DNA of 56,045 nt from Methylobacterium frigidaeris (GCF_022179185.1 NZ_BPQJ01000044.1:1-56045), one strand, 5' to 3'; numbered from the stretch's first letter, positions 45,128-53,958 are shown. Numbers and translations: made by a program. Notes: generated by a model not told the origin, from the letters alone.

Positions 45128-45484
45128 CGTGGAATCCTGCTAAGTCATTGATTTCTTTCGACTCGTTCGGGCGTCGAATTCGCATTTGTCCCCGATTTGT
45201 CCCCGTGGATCCCGTTGTGGAAAACCCTGGGTCGGCACGATAGCCGCTACCCTCCCAGGCATGCAGCGGGCCTGGCGAATGCCGTCGTTAATTTGCCTGC
45301 ACCGTCGCCTCGCTACCTCGCGCTGGCGAATGGCCATGAAGTATTGTCCGTAACACGCCAACCCTGGCGTTATGCCTGCTTGTCGACCGGCCATCGAACG
45401 TCCGACAGAGTGCCCTGAAGGGTTTTTCGGGCTCCTTTGCTGGGGATGCCCGGGCCACCTTCCTCATGTCGGAAGGAGCAGGAC

Positions 45485-46237
45485 ATGACACCCAAAGAGA
45501 TCATCAAGCGCCTGGCGGCTATGCCGCCGCCTCCGCAAGGGGTCCACCACGTACCGCCCGTCGAGCTGGTCGCCATGGTGACCCGGATGGGTCGGGGCCT
45601 GAGGCAATGGAAGAAGGAGACCCTCGCAGACTTCGCGCGGGTCTCGCTATCGACCGTCGAACGCGTGGAGCGGGCCGAGCCGGTCGGTGCCGAGAGCCTC
45701 GACAGGATCGCCCAGGCACTCGGTTACGAGCGGGGTGCCTTCACCGAGCCCCGCATCCCCATTCCGCGAGAGGAAGCCGCAGCCCAGTTTGCCGAGGAGA
45801 TGGGTCATCTTGAAGCGGTCGCGGTAAGCCCGTTCGAGACCAATCGACAGGTTCGCATGGTCGCCGCGTCGCAGGCGTTCCTGATCCATCGTCCGGAACT
45901 TGGGCCGGCCTACGACGCACAGGTCGAGGAACTGACGGAGTGGATGGACCTCGCATCGATGGTGATGGGTCCGCACGCCATTGAGTGCGGCGAGCCTGAC
46001 AGGCGGCGGGAGCTGTGCAACGACGTGCTCGCCGCGGTCGCGGAGTTCAGACGTCGCGGCGTCACCGTCCTCGTCGGCATCATGGACGCCCCGCTTCCCG
46101 GCATGCCTGACTGGAAGGTCGCGATCATCACGCTCACGCCGAAGCTCTCCGATCCGGGCGCACCGAAGAGGCGTACGATCCTCGTCGACAAGAGGTCGGT
46201 GCAGCCGGGCCCCGGATACCTACCGCATCTCGCCTAG
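45485..46237 (+). CDS. XRE-family transcriptional regulator
   Basis: The 250-residue protein has AAGGAGC upstream of the ATG at 45485. Residues ~35-80 form a helix-turn-helix: RMGRGLRQWKKETLADFARV, then SLSTVERVERAEPVGAESLD and RIAQALGY, typical of XRE regulators. The C-terminal ~150 residues are a distinct domain (ETNRQVRMVAASQAFLIHRP ... VTVLVGIMDAPLPGMPDWKV) that could sense a ligand or bind a partner. It stands alone between the attachment-like region and a pseudogene junction. Confidence 0.8.
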   Translation: MTPKEIIKRLAAMPPPPQGVHHVPPVELVAMVTRMGRGLRQWKKETLADFARVSLSTVERVERAEPVGAESLDRIAQALGYERGAFTEPRIPIPREEAAAQFAEEMGHLEAVAVSPFETNRQVRMVAASQAFLIHRPELGPAYDAQVEELTEWMDLASMVMGPHAIECGEPDRRRELCNDVLAAVAEFRRRGVTVLVGIMDAPLPGMPDWKVAIITLTPKLSDPGAPKRRTILVDKRSVQPGPGYLPHLA

Positions 46238-46271
46238 GTCCTCGGACTGCTGTTGTGGCGGAAAGCGAACC

Positions 46272-46412
46272 TCAGTCCCGGCACTGCTCGTAGACTACCT
46301 GTTCGAGCCAGTTCACCACCTTGCCGTCTACCACCTCCTGGATGGCGATGTGGGTCATGCCGTTCGTCGTGGTCGCGCCGTGCCAGTGCTCGACGCCTGG
46401 CGGGATCCAGAC
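46272..46412 (-). pseudogene. Cupin-domain protein, C-terminal remnant
   Basis: The minus strand reads WIPPGVEHWHGATTTNGMTH and IAIQEVVDGKVVNWLEQV, the second metal-binding half of a cupin (the His pair of PPGxxHWHGA), ending in a proper stop at 46272. Upstream of 46412 the sequence switches to a histidine kinase on the other strand, so the N-terminal two thirds are lost. Confidence 0.75.
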
Positions 46413-47194
46413 TGGAGAACGCGCTGCTGAACCTCTGCATCAACGCGCGCGACGCCATGCCGGACGGCGGTCGCATCACCATCGAGACCGCCAACAAGTG
46501 GATCGACGACGCCGGCTCCCGCCAGCACGACTTGCCGCCCGGCCAGTATCTCAGCGTCTGCGTGACCGACACCGGCACCGGCATGGCGCCGGATCTCATC
46601 GGCAAGGTGTTCGAGCCCTTCTTCACCACCAAGCCCACCGGCGAAGGCACTGGTTTGGGCCTCTCGATGGTCTACGGCTTCGCGCGCCAGTCCGGCGGGC
46701 AGGTGCGTATCTACTCCGAGGTCGGAGAGGGCACGACCGTCTGCCTCTACCTGCCGCGCCACTACGGCGAGGCCGACGAGGACGACGTTGCCCGCAAGCT
46801 TGCTGAAGTCGGACGCGCGGGCCAGGGCGAGACGGTTCTGATCGTGGACGATGAGCCCTCGGTGCGGATGCTGGTGACCGAGGTGCTGGAGGATCTCGGC
46901 TACACCGCCATCGAGGCCGCCGACAGCGTCGGCGGCCTCAAGGTGCTGCAGTCAGACGTGCGCATCGACCTGCTGGTGACGAATGTCGGCCTGCCCGGCG
47001 GCATGAACGGCCGCCAGATGGCGGATGCCGGCCGCGAGCGCCGCCCTGACCTCAAGGTGCTGTTCATCACCGGCTACGCCGAGAACGCAGTCCTGGGGAA
47101 CGGCTATCTCCGGCCCGGGATGCAGGTCCTCACGAAGCCCTTCGTGCTAGAGACGCTCGCCTCCCGCATCAAGGAGCTGATCGCCGGTCCCTAA
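46413..47194 (+). pseudogene. Hybrid histidine kinase, 5'-truncated remnant
   Basis: The frame begins abruptly at RLENALLNLCINARDAMPDG, inside a HATPase domain, and continues with VTDTGTGMAPDL, GTGLGLSMVYGF and a complete receiver. It is closely similar to the C-terminal third of the kinase at 29321-32155. The phospho-acceptor Asp of the receiver is Asn here (LLVTNVGLPGG against LLVTDVGLPGG). With no start codon, sensor or phospho-His, it is not functional as a kinase. The in-frame sequence before 46413 is antisense to the cupin remnant. Confidence 0.8.
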
Positions 47195-47362
47195 CATCGT
47201 GCGGCTGGCGCTCTGTGACGTGGCGGCGGATGGAGCCCTTGTCATGCTCCTGTCCGACACCTTCACCGGTTTCGCGTCCAAGATGGCGAGGTAAGCGGCC
47301 CACGCTCTTGCCTCCGCCAGCCAGGCATCAATCAGGTGAGGTTTCCACCGGGCCGGTCGCGC

Positions 47363-48637
47363 TCACGCGGCGTTGAGAGGGCCTCGCCGGCCAAAGGGAC
47401 TCCTGTCCCCAAGCGCCGCCATGGCCTCGTCGGCGGCCCGTTCGCCGCTGTCGTGGGCCCCGTGGGCGGTCGTGAAGTCGAAGGGGTGCGTCGCCTCGCC
47501 CGCGAAGAACAGCCGGCCCTCGAACGGCCGGGCCAGCCGTGCGCGGGCCTGAGATTGCCCCGGCAAGGCGCAACTGTAGGCGCCGCCGATGGACGCCATC
47601 CGGCTCCACGACGTCGCCGCGAGCGGCCGGACGGCCGACGCCACGTCGCCGCCGAACAGGCCGGTCAACTCGGCCGACACGAACGCGAACCCGGCGGCGG
47701 GGCCTTCCTCATCGAGGATGCGGGCCCCCTCGCCGCCGAGGAACGCCTCGATGACAGGCCAGCCGTTCGGTCGGATCGAGTAGGCGGCGGACCGCGCGTC
47801 GCGCAGGTTCCCGTAGGCGTGGGAGTCCGGCTCGAATGCGGACTTGCGCGTGATCTCAAGGAAGAGCTTCTCGTTGCGCCCCAGCGGCAGGGCGGCCGCC
47901 GCCTCGCGCCAAGGCTCGGTCCCAGGAGGCAGGCGGATCGCGTCACCGGCCAGGACCGCGGTCGAGATCGTGAGGATGGCGGCTCGGGCGCGGACGGTGC
48001 CGGCCCGCGTCGAGACGGCCACGCCGTCCGTCGTCAGGTTGATCCGCTCGACGGGGGTCGCAAGGCGCAGCGCGGTCGAGGAGGGCAGGCTGGCGGCGAC
48101 CAGGGTGCCGTAGCCGAGCGGCAGGTTCCAGTTCCTGCCCGTCGAGGCATCGTCGTAGGCCAGATAGTCGGTGGCGGAGATCCGCTCGGGCGCGACCCCG
48201 CTCATGAAGCCGGCGATGGCCCGGACGTAGGCGTTCCACTCGCCACCGGGGTCCAAGGCGTCGCTCGCCTGGTCGCTGCCCTGCGCGACCGCCCGGACCC
48301 GCTCCTCCCAGTCGCCGAACGCCTTCCGGGCCACCTCCTCGTCGTCCTCGCTCCAGGCGATGCCGGGGTGTGCCTTCGCCCACGGCGGGTCGCTCCGGTC
48401 GACCGGAAACCCGGACGCCTCGGCGATGCCGACCCAGGCGTTGCGGTCGCCCGAGTGCAGCCATTCGCAACCGAGGTCGAGCGGATGGCCTCCAAGGTCC
48501 TGCGTGAACGCGCGGCCCCCGAGGCGCGACGACGCCTCAAGGAGCAGCGTCGCCTTCCCGTGCGCCGCGAGCCGTCGCGCCGCGCCGACACCGGCGGCGC
48601 CTCCCCCCACGATGATAACGTCGAACTCGCTGGTCAT
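47363..48637 (-). CDS. FAD-dependent amine oxidase family protein
   Basis: The 424-residue protein has the N-terminal dinucleotide-binding motif DVIIVGGGAAGVGAARRLAA and the following LLLEASSRLGGRAFTQ, which identify the flavin monoamine/polyamine oxidase family. It ends with the FAD-contact region GRLFFAGEATHPFDFTTAHG ... SGERAADEAM. Such enzymes oxidise amines, polyamines or amino acids, producing hydrogen peroxide; the substrate is not evident here. The ATG has ACCTTGGTC-type weak upstream sequence (GGTCTC). It is divergent from the defence genes that follow. Confidence 0.85.
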   Translation of the reverse strand: MTSEFDVIIVGGGAAGVGAARRLAAHGKATLLLEASSRLGGRAFTQDLGGHPLDLGCEWLHSGDRNAWVGIAEASGFPVDRSDPPWAKAHPGIAWSEDDEEVARKAFGDWEERVRAVAQGSDQASDALDPGGEWNAYVRAIAGFMSGVAPERISATDYLAYDDASTGRNWNLPLGYGTLVAASLPSSTALRLATPVERINLTTDGVAVSTRAGTVRARAAILTISTAVLAGDAIRLPPGTEPWREAAAALPLGRNEKLFLEITRKSAFEPDSHAYGNLRDARSAAYSIRPNGWPVIEAFLGGEGARILDEEGPAAGFAFVSAELTGLFGGDVASAVRPLAATSWSRMASIGGAYSCALPGQSQARARLARPFEGRLFFAGEATHPFDFTTAHGAHDSGERAADEAMAALGDRSPFGRRGPLNAA

Positions 48638-48889
48638 GAGACCAAGGTGAGGATGGCCGCCTCGGCTTCCAAGGTTGGCGTGGCAGTCGCGCCGCAGTGC
48701 TTCGGGCTTTCGCGGCTCGACGGGGGACGGTCTCGGCTGCGATGCCCCTCATCAAGCACGTTGGGATGTTCGTCGCCAGCATCCTTCCCGGACGGACCTG
48801 AGGGGAGAGAGCGTCGCAACCGAGGGCGACGTTGGCGGTGCGCAACGTCGGTCTGCAATTTCATCAAGCCTGACGGTTCTCTCTTTCAG

Positions 48890-49942
48890 GTGCGCGTCGA
48901 CGCGGGCAAGATCGTCGGGATCTGGACGCACCCCCCAATGATCAGCCACTACGTCACCCGTTTCTTCACCATGCCTCCGGCAGACCTGGAAGCGTTCGTC
49001 GCCGACTGGCTGGCCATGCGCAGGCAGGACTACGTGGATTGGGAGCGGTGCTCGGGCGCAGGGGACGGCGGACGCGATGTCGTGGGCTTCGAGACGGCCG
49101 ACGGCTACGAGGGTTCCTGGCACAACTACCAGTGCAAGCTGCTGCGCAGGAACCTGTCGATCTCGGACGCGGTGCTGGAGCTCGGCAAGATCTTCATGCA
49201 CGTGGCGGCCGGCGACTTCACCCTGCCCTCGAAGTACGTGTTCGTGGCGCCGAAGGGCGCGGTCCGTGCCCTGCTCGACCTGACAAAGCGGCGCGAGGAG
49301 TTCCGGAAGACCGTCATTGACCGGTGGGACGCCGTGTGCCGCGACAACCTGGTTCGCGGGAAGGCCGTCCCGCTGACCCCCGAGATTCGGGCTCTGATCG
49401 AGGCATTCGACTTCACCAGCGTCTCCGTCCTCGACGGGGCAAAGCTCGTCGCTCAGCCCGACATCTACCCGGCCTTGGTGCGGTGCTTCGGGGCCGACCC
49501 CGGTCCGCCGCCGCCTCCGGACGCGTTGCCCGATGTCGGCTTGGACGAGGCACCCTACCTCGGTCAGCTCGCCGCTGCGTACGGTGCCCGCGCCGAACTG
49601 GTGGGGGCGACCCCGGATGACATTCTCAGGCACCCTACGTTCGGCGATCAGCTACGCGACCAACGGGTGCGCTACTTCCACGCCTCGACGTTTGGGCGCC
49701 ACTATCGAACGCGGGTGTTCAAGGAGGTTCTCGTCGCTTTCGACGACGAAATCTACCATGGCGTCGTGGACACGCACCGTGACGACGATCATCAGGACAC
49801 CCTCGCTCAGGTCAACGCCGTCATGAAGGTAGCCCCTTTCCTGCCTCTGACCGGCCCGCTGAGGGACCACGCCTCGGCGCAGGTGAAGCAGGGCACCTGC
49901 CATCGATTCGCGAACGAGGGGCGCCTTCCGTGGGGGATCTGA
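48890..49942 (+). CDS. ABC-3C system effector: nuclease-like domain with ABC-3C C-terminal domain
   Basis: About 350 residues if started at the in-frame GTG at 48890; the open frame runs far upstream and no ribosome binding site marks the start (ATG at 48938 is the alternative). Residues ~45-100 carry CSGAGDGGRDVVGFET and WHNYQCKL, i.e. a conserved Asp (D63) and Q-x-K (Q81, K83) as in PD-(D/E)XK restriction-type nucleases. The C-terminal ~130 residues (RYFHASTFGRHYRTR, DEIYHGVVDTH, VKQGTCHRFANEGRLPW) match the C-terminal domain of ABC-three-component proteins. It overlaps the next gene by 13 nt. Predicted role: DNA-cleaving effector of an anti-phage or anti-plasmid system. Confidence 0.8.
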   Translation: MRVDAGKIVGIWTHPPMISHYVTRFFTMPPADLEAFVADWLAMRRQDYVDWERCSGAGDGGRDVVGFETADGYEGSWHNYQCKLLRRNLSISDAVLELGKIFMHVAAGDFTLPSKYVFVAPKGAVRALLDLTKRREEFRKTVIDRWDAVCRDNLVRGKAVPLTPEIRALIEAFDFTSVSVLDGAKLVAQPDIYPALVRCFGADPGPPPPPDALPDVGLDEAPYLGQLAAAYGARAELVGATPDDILRHPTFGDQLRDQRVRYFHASTFGRHYRTRVFKEVLVAFDDEIYHGVVDTHRDDDHQDTLAQVNAVMKVAPFLPLTGPLRDHASAQVKQGTCHRFANEGRLPWGI

Positions 49943-50439
49943 AGCCGCCCGCCGACGATCCGTTCGACAGCCCGTTGGAGACCGGGTTGCGCGCGCTCGT
50001 CGTGCTTGAGGCGATGCACCCGCGCGCCTGCGACCTGAGGGAGGTGACCTGGTACGACCACCTCGTGGTCAACACCGCCGACATGACCGACCGCGACGGT
50101 GTCGCCGGGCCGGAGAGCCTGCATCCGGCGACGCCAGGCCGGCATGACGCGCTGACCGTACGCCGCAACGCGGTCGAGCGGAGCCTGATGCTTATGCACC
50201 GGGTCCACCTCGTCGACGTGCGGCACAGCGAGGACGGCATCCGCTACGCGGCGGGCGAGGCGGCCCCGAGCTTCCTCGACGCGTTGCAGGCTCCGTACAT
50301 GCTCCGCCTCAAGGACCGAGCCCAGTGGCTCGCCGGACGCTTCGAGGGCATGGATGCCGACGAGGTCGCCGCCGTGGTGGACCGGCATGTCGGGCTGTGG
50401 ACCGTCCAGTTCCGGGCCGGCGAGGGCGACCGGCCGTGA
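49930..50439 (+). CDS. ABC-3C system middle component
   Basis: The 169-residue protein starts at a GTG inside the end of the effector gene and overlaps the ATPase gene as GTGA, so all three are co-translated. The sequence DSPLETGLRALVVLEAMHPR, then TWYDHLVVNTADM, GPESLHPATPGR, and SFLDALQAPYMLRLKDRAQW corresponds to ABC-3C middle component (MC2-type) proteins as I know them, with predicted helical winged-helix-like fold. In these systems the middle component is thought to bridge the ATPase and effector. No catalytic residues are evident. Confidence 0.82.
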   Translation: MGDLKPPADDPFDSPLETGLRALVVLEAMHPRACDLREVTWYDHLVVNTADMTDRDGVAGPESLHPATPGRHDALTVRRNAVERSLMLMHRVHLVDVRHSEDGIRYAAGEAAPSFLDALQAPYMLRLKDRAQWLAGRFEGMDADEVAAVVDRHVGLWTVQFRAGEGDRP

Positions 50440-52331
50440 CCGCGCTCCTGACGCTCCGCCATCTCGCCTTCACGGGGCCCGACGCCGTCGGCGCTGGCCT
50501 CTCCTTCGATGACGGCCTCAACATCCTCTACGGCGCCTCGAACACCGGCAAGTCCTTCGCCGTGGAGGCGCTGAACTTCATGTTCGGCGGGTCCAAGCCA
50601 CCCGAGGCCATCGAGGAGGCTGCCCCATACGACAGGGCATGGCTGGGCCTGCGCCTCCCGGACGGCGCCGAGGTCACTCTGTCCCGCGCCTTGGCCGGTC
50701 ACGGCTTCACGGTCCATCCAGGGCTCGTCACGGCGCCGGGCGACGGCGGTTTCACGCTCGGGCACGAGCATGATCCCAAATCCGACGCGAACCTTTCGAT
50801 GCACCTCCTCAGGCTGCTCGGGTTCGGCCGGAAGGAGCTGGTCAAGAACGCGAACGGCGAGAAGGACACGCTCAGCTTTCGACACCTCGCGCCGTACCTG
50901 TTTACCTCCGAGGAGACCATCATCGCCAAGCGCAGCCCGATCCTTGCGTCCGGGCAGCACATCTTCGCGACCGTCGAGCGCAACGTCTTCAAGCTGTTGT
51001 TGACGGGCATCGACGACAGCGCGGTCACGCCCTCGATCCCCCCGAAGACCCTGGCCGCGGTCAAGGCGGGCAAGATTGAGCTGGTGGACGAGTGGCTGGC
51101 GGGCATCGACCGCGAGTTGGGCGACAGCCCCCCGTCGCGGGAGGAGCTCAAGGACCAGGCGGACCGTCTGGAGGAGTCCCTTGAGGCCCTCCGCCGCGAC
51201 CTGGCGCACGCCCAGGACCGACTGGACGGGCTCGTCGGCGAGCGGCGTAGGACAAGGGACGGCCGGGACGAGGCCCGGGCCCGGGCCGCCGACCTCGAAC
51301 TGACGCTCACGCAGTTCGCCAAGCTTGATGAAGTCTACATCTCGGACATCGAGCGACTTCAGGCTGTCGAGGAAGGCGGGGCGTTGCTGCTCGCCATGAC
51401 AGGGCACGAATGCCCGGTTTGCGGCGCCCCTCCCGGTGCCCAGGTCCACAAGGCGCACGTCGAGGAGATCGGGCGCTCCCACGGGGCGGCCGCCGCGGAG
51501 ATCAGGAAGATCCGCCGTGACCGCGCGGACCTCGCAGGGGTCATGCGTTCGCTCAAGGCTGAGGCGACGGGCTTGCGGAGCCGCGAGGCGGTGCTGGTCG
51601 AGGAACTGGCGGACCTGGACGCCTCGCTCGACGAGGCACGTCCTGCCGAGCGCGATTTCCGGCGACGCTACGAGGGCTTCACTGCCGAGCAGGCCTGGGT
51701 GAGCCGCCTGTTGGACCTCTACAGGCGGCGGGACCGGCTGATGGTCGAGCGGTCACGCCTGGACGTGCCGATCCCGAAACGCCCGGCCGGCGAGAAAGCC
51801 GCGACGGGTCTGGACGGACCGACGGCGCATGCCTTCGCGCAGGTCGTGCTGCAGGTCCTGCAGGCTTGGGGCTTCCCGGGCCGGCCGTCGGTCAGCTTCG
51901 ACCTTGAGCTGCAGGACATCCGTCTCGACGGCAAGGAGCGTTCGGCCAACGGCAAGGGCGTCCGCGCCCTTTTGCACGCGGCCATGAAGGTCGCGCTTCT
52001 CGTCTTCTGCCACCAGCGTGGCCGACCCCACCCCGGCTTCGTCGTGCTCGACACGCCCCTGTTGACCTATCGCGAGCCCTTGCGCTCCAGGCACGGGGCG
52101 CTGAGCGCCGACGAGCAGGTCCTGAAGGACAGCGGCGTCGCCGGGCGGTTCTACGCCCACCTCGCGGGCCTCTCCGAGATCGGGCAGTTCCTGATTGTCG
52201 AGAACAGCGACCCTCCCCCCGAGGCGCTTGCCCGCGCGAACGTCCAGCTGTTCTCCGGCGAGCCGGGCGACGGCCGCTACGGCCTGTTCCCGCAACGGCC
52301 AGCAGTCAACAATGGGCAGTCCCCCACGTAG
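50436..52331 (+). CDS. ABC-3C system SMC/Rad50-like ATPase
   Basis: The 631-residue protein starts at the GTG that overlaps the middle-component stop. It has Walker A ILYGASNTGKSFAVEAL (residues ~33-40), a long central coiled coil (DQADRLEESLEALRRDLAHA and flanking), a CPVCG at C326-C329 in the middle like a Rad50 zinc hook, and the C-terminal Walker B region HPGFVVLDTPLLTYREP with D539. This matches the DUF3732-type ATPases of ABC-3C systems. The ATPase should sense invading nucleic acid and license the nuclease. The gene ends 5 bp before a stem-loop. Confidence 0.85.
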   Translation: MTALLTLRHLAFTGPDAVGAGLSFDDGLNILYGASNTGKSFAVEALNFMFGGSKPPEAIEEAAPYDRAWLGLRLPDGAEVTLSRALAGHGFTVHPGLVTAPGDGGFTLGHEHDPKSDANLSMHLLRLLGFGRKELVKNANGEKDTLSFRHLAPYLFTSEETIIAKRSPILASGQHIFATVERNVFKLLLTGIDDSAVTPSIPPKTLAAVKAGKIELVDEWLAGIDRELGDSPPSREELKDQADRLEESLEALRRDLAHAQDRLDGLVGERRRTRDGRDEARARAADLELTLTQFAKLDEVYISDIERLQAVEEGGALLLAMTGHECPVCGAPPGAQVHKAHVEEIGRSHGAAAAEIRKIRRDRADLAGVMRSLKAEATGLRSREAVLVEELADLDASLDEARPAERDFRRRYEGFTAEQAWVSRLLDLYRRRDRLMVERSRLDVPIPKRPAGEKAATGLDGPTAHAFAQVVLQVLQAWGFPGRPSVSFDLELQDIRLDGKERSANGKGVRALLHAAMKVALLVFCHQRGRPHPGFVVLDTPLLTYREPLRSRHGALSADEQVLKDSGVAGRFYAHLAGLSEIGQFLIVENSDPPPEALARANVQLFSGEPGDGRYGLFPQRPAVNNGQSPT

Positions 52332-52335
52332 CCGG

Positions 52336-52351
52336 CCGGTCGGAAGACCGG
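52336..52351 (+). terminator. Stem-loop after the ABC-3C operon
   Basis: CCGGTC and GACCGG pair around GGAA, a GNRA-type tetraloop, 5 bp after the ATPase stop. There is no T-run, so it may stabilise the mRNA end or work as a weak or Rho-assisted terminator. Confidence 0.45.
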
Positions 52352-52536
52352 AGGGTTGTGGATGCCCCCTGGTTCGGAATTGCCTCAAATCGAGGCCTTG
52401 ACGATCAACGGGCACCCGTAAGGAAAGCCTCCACCATGAAACGCGCGGCGATGCACCCGTCCGATTGACCCCGGAGTGCCACGCCGTGTGCCGAGCCTCC
52501 GCGCCCGCGAGAGGCTTTTCCTTATGTCTCCCCCCT

Positions 52537-52680
52537 CGTACCCTGTTCGTCGCGGACACCCATTGGGGACACCGAGCGGTTAGCGGTGGTCGCCTGGGCC
52601 TCAACCGCCCCTTCGCCAACATCGAGGAACACGACGAGGCGTTGATCGCCCGCTGGAACGCGGCCGTGGGCCCTCAGGAC
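52537..52680 (+). pseudogene. Metallophosphoesterase remnant
   Basis: RTLFVADTHWGHRAV followed by NIEEHDEALIARWNAAVGPQ matches the first third of the intact phosphoesterase at 39327-39863 (LFTADTHFGH, SIEEHDETLIANWNATVAPG). Similarity stops after GPQD; the GD, GNHD and GHxH motifs are missing. An upstream in-frame ATG at 52465 exists but the start region is unlike the intact gene. The 3' side abuts a minus-strand phage-like gene whose own end is also abnormal. Confidence 0.75.
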
Positions 52681-52702
52681 TGTAGTCCTCGCAGACGACC
52701 CG

Positions 52703-53350
52703 TCAAGAACAAAGCGCGAACGCGGACGCTACTCCGGCCTCCTCAGAACTGTGGACTTGCCTCACGCCGCGGCGCCGCGGGCCTGTCGGGCGGGTGCGCT
52801 CGGGGCGCTCCCAGATCGCCTGCGCCCCGAACACGCTGGCGAAGAAGACGGGCCTCCTCTTGGCGTCCCGGGCCTTCGTGGTCCGGTGGACGGCGGCGCC
52901 CTTGCCCTTGAGGGCGGCCCGGCGGGACAGGTTGCGCAGGACGTTCCGGCGCATTCCGCCCGAGGCCGGGTCGATGAGCTCCTCGGCCACCGGCATGAAC
53001 AGCCAGGTCTGGCCGAGGCCGATGTTGCCCGGCAGGCGCGTGGCCCCGGTGATCTGGTACCGGTAGAAGGCGGACTGGCGGTCCCGGATGTAGATGCGGG
53101 CCGTCATGTCCCCGTTGAGGCGGGCGCGCTGGTATCCGAAGGCGTTTCTGACCGCGAAGTCGGCCGGCCTGTCGAACACCTTCTTCGCCTCGTCCCGGAG
53201 GTCGTCGCCGGCCTGGAACAGAATCCCGTTGAGGGCGTAGCTCGCCGCGAAGGGGAGCACGTCCTTGGCGAACCCCTGGAGCTGGCGGGCCCAGGAGCTG
53301 GTGTCGACCCTGAACCGGAGGTCAACGAGAGGGCGGGGTGCAATGGCCAT
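52703..53350 (-). CDS. Phage-like protein, C-terminus probably altered
   Basis: The 215-residue product opens AIAPRPLVDLRFRVDTSSWA and continues with GFAKDVLPFAASYALNGILF, DLRDEAKKVFDRPADFAVRN and SAFYRYQITGATRLPGNIGL, which resembles phage minor tail or virion-assembly proteins of the tail-completion type. From FGAQAIWERPERTRPTGP the sequence becomes Arg/Ser-rich, where this kind of protein usually continues with an ordered end, and it meets the phosphoesterase remnant head-on. It is probably a 3'-truncated phage gene. Family assignment is by pattern only. Confidence 0.5.
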   Translation of the reverse strand: MAIAPRPLVDLRFRVDTSSWARQLQGFAKDVLPFAASYALNGILFQAGDDLRDEAKKVFDRPADFAVRNAFGYQRARLNGDMTARIYIRDRQSAFYRYQITGATRLPGNIGLGQTWLFMPVAEELIDPASGGMRRNVLRNLSRRAALKGKGAAVHRTTKARDAKRRPVFFASVFGAQAIWERPERTRPTGPRRRGVRQVHSSEEAGVASAFALCS

Positions 53351-53419
53351 GCCCGCGAGGCTGCAGGGGCTGCCGGGACCAAACAGCTAGGGTGGGTCCT
53401 GAGCACCCACCCCCTCCGG

Positions 53420-53764
53420 TCAGTCCTGCCGGGGCGCGAGCCTGTCCGCGAGGACCCGGTGGATGGCCTCGCGCCGGAGGGAGACTCCCCCGTGGGACCT
53501 GCCCCGGAGGGCCGTGGCGGCGCCCCGGAGGACGTCATGGATGTCAACGTGCCGGCGGACGCTCCCCTGGCCCCGCGGGGGCCTGAGGGCATCCCGCAGG
53601 GCATCGACGATGGCGGCGTCGAGCTGGCGGGGATCTGGGGCGCCGGCATCCCGTAGAGCCCGGCGCTCGGCGCGCTTGCGGGCCCGGTCGGCATCACGTC
53701 GGGCCGCCTTGGAGGACGGGGCCGGGGCGGTGGAGGCCATGGCGAAGGAGGGGGTTGGGATCAT
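53420..53764 (-). CDS. Small basic hypothetical protein
   Basis: The 114-residue product starts at the ATG at 53764 with AGGA upstream. The middle is a charged helix (KAARRDADRARKRAERRALR) followed by an ordered part (PRQLDAAIVDALRDALRPPR, RRHVDIHDVLRGAATALRGR). A DNA-binding or packaging accessory role is possible given phage-like neighbours, but no family is recognised. It lies between a terminator-like hairpin and the phage-like gene on the same strand. Confidence 0.5.
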   Translation of the reverse strand: MIPTPSFAMASTAPAPSSKAARRDADRARKRAERRALRDAGAPDPRQLDAAIVDALRDALRPPRGQGSVRRHVDIHDVLRGAATALRGRSHGGVSLRREAIHRVLADRLAPRQD

Positions 53765-53819
53765 GCCCCATCCTGCCGCCGGGCCTGGCAAGGGACCAGA
53801 GGACCCCGGAACGAGAGAA

Positions 53820-53846
53820 CCCCCGCCCGGAAATCCGGAGCGGGGG
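53820..53846 (-). terminator. Hairpin downstream of the polymerase-like gene
   Basis: CCCCCGC and GCGGGGG form a 7-bp stem enclosing CCGG-AAAT-CCGG, giving a long GC-rich hairpin. On the minus strand it is followed by TTCTCTC, a poor T-run. It separates the polymerase-like gene from the small gene at 53420-53764. Confidence 0.55.
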
Positions 53847-53958
53847 TCCTGCCGGGGTTGTGGTGCAACGCCGTGTCTGCCTGTGCGCGGACAGAGGGAG
53901 CCTAGCCTCGGCGCCGCCCTGCCAAAAGGGCGGAGACGGGTGGCGCCGAGGCATTTCA

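Larger units (their letters stand above)
44722..45484. other. Non-coding region with attachment-like features
   Basis: It contains a tRNA-Ser 3' end (44960-44979), a perfect 23-bp inverted repeat (44993-45127), and a tandem TTTGTCCCCG pair at about 45185-45206. The frame at 44926-45243 spans these features and is not a gene. The rest holds nothing recognised apart from the likely promoter of the 45485 regulator. Confidence 0.5.

Noticed and set aside
44926..45243. Plus-strand frame of 105 codons
   Set aside because: It spans the tRNA-Ser end and both arms of the inverted repeat; the product is repetitive because of the repeat, and there is no ribosome binding site.
47336..48889. Upstream part of the very long plus-strand frame leading into the ABC-3C effector
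   Set aside because: It is antisense to the flavin amine oxidase gene and has mirror-image composition; only the part after about 48890 has coding character.
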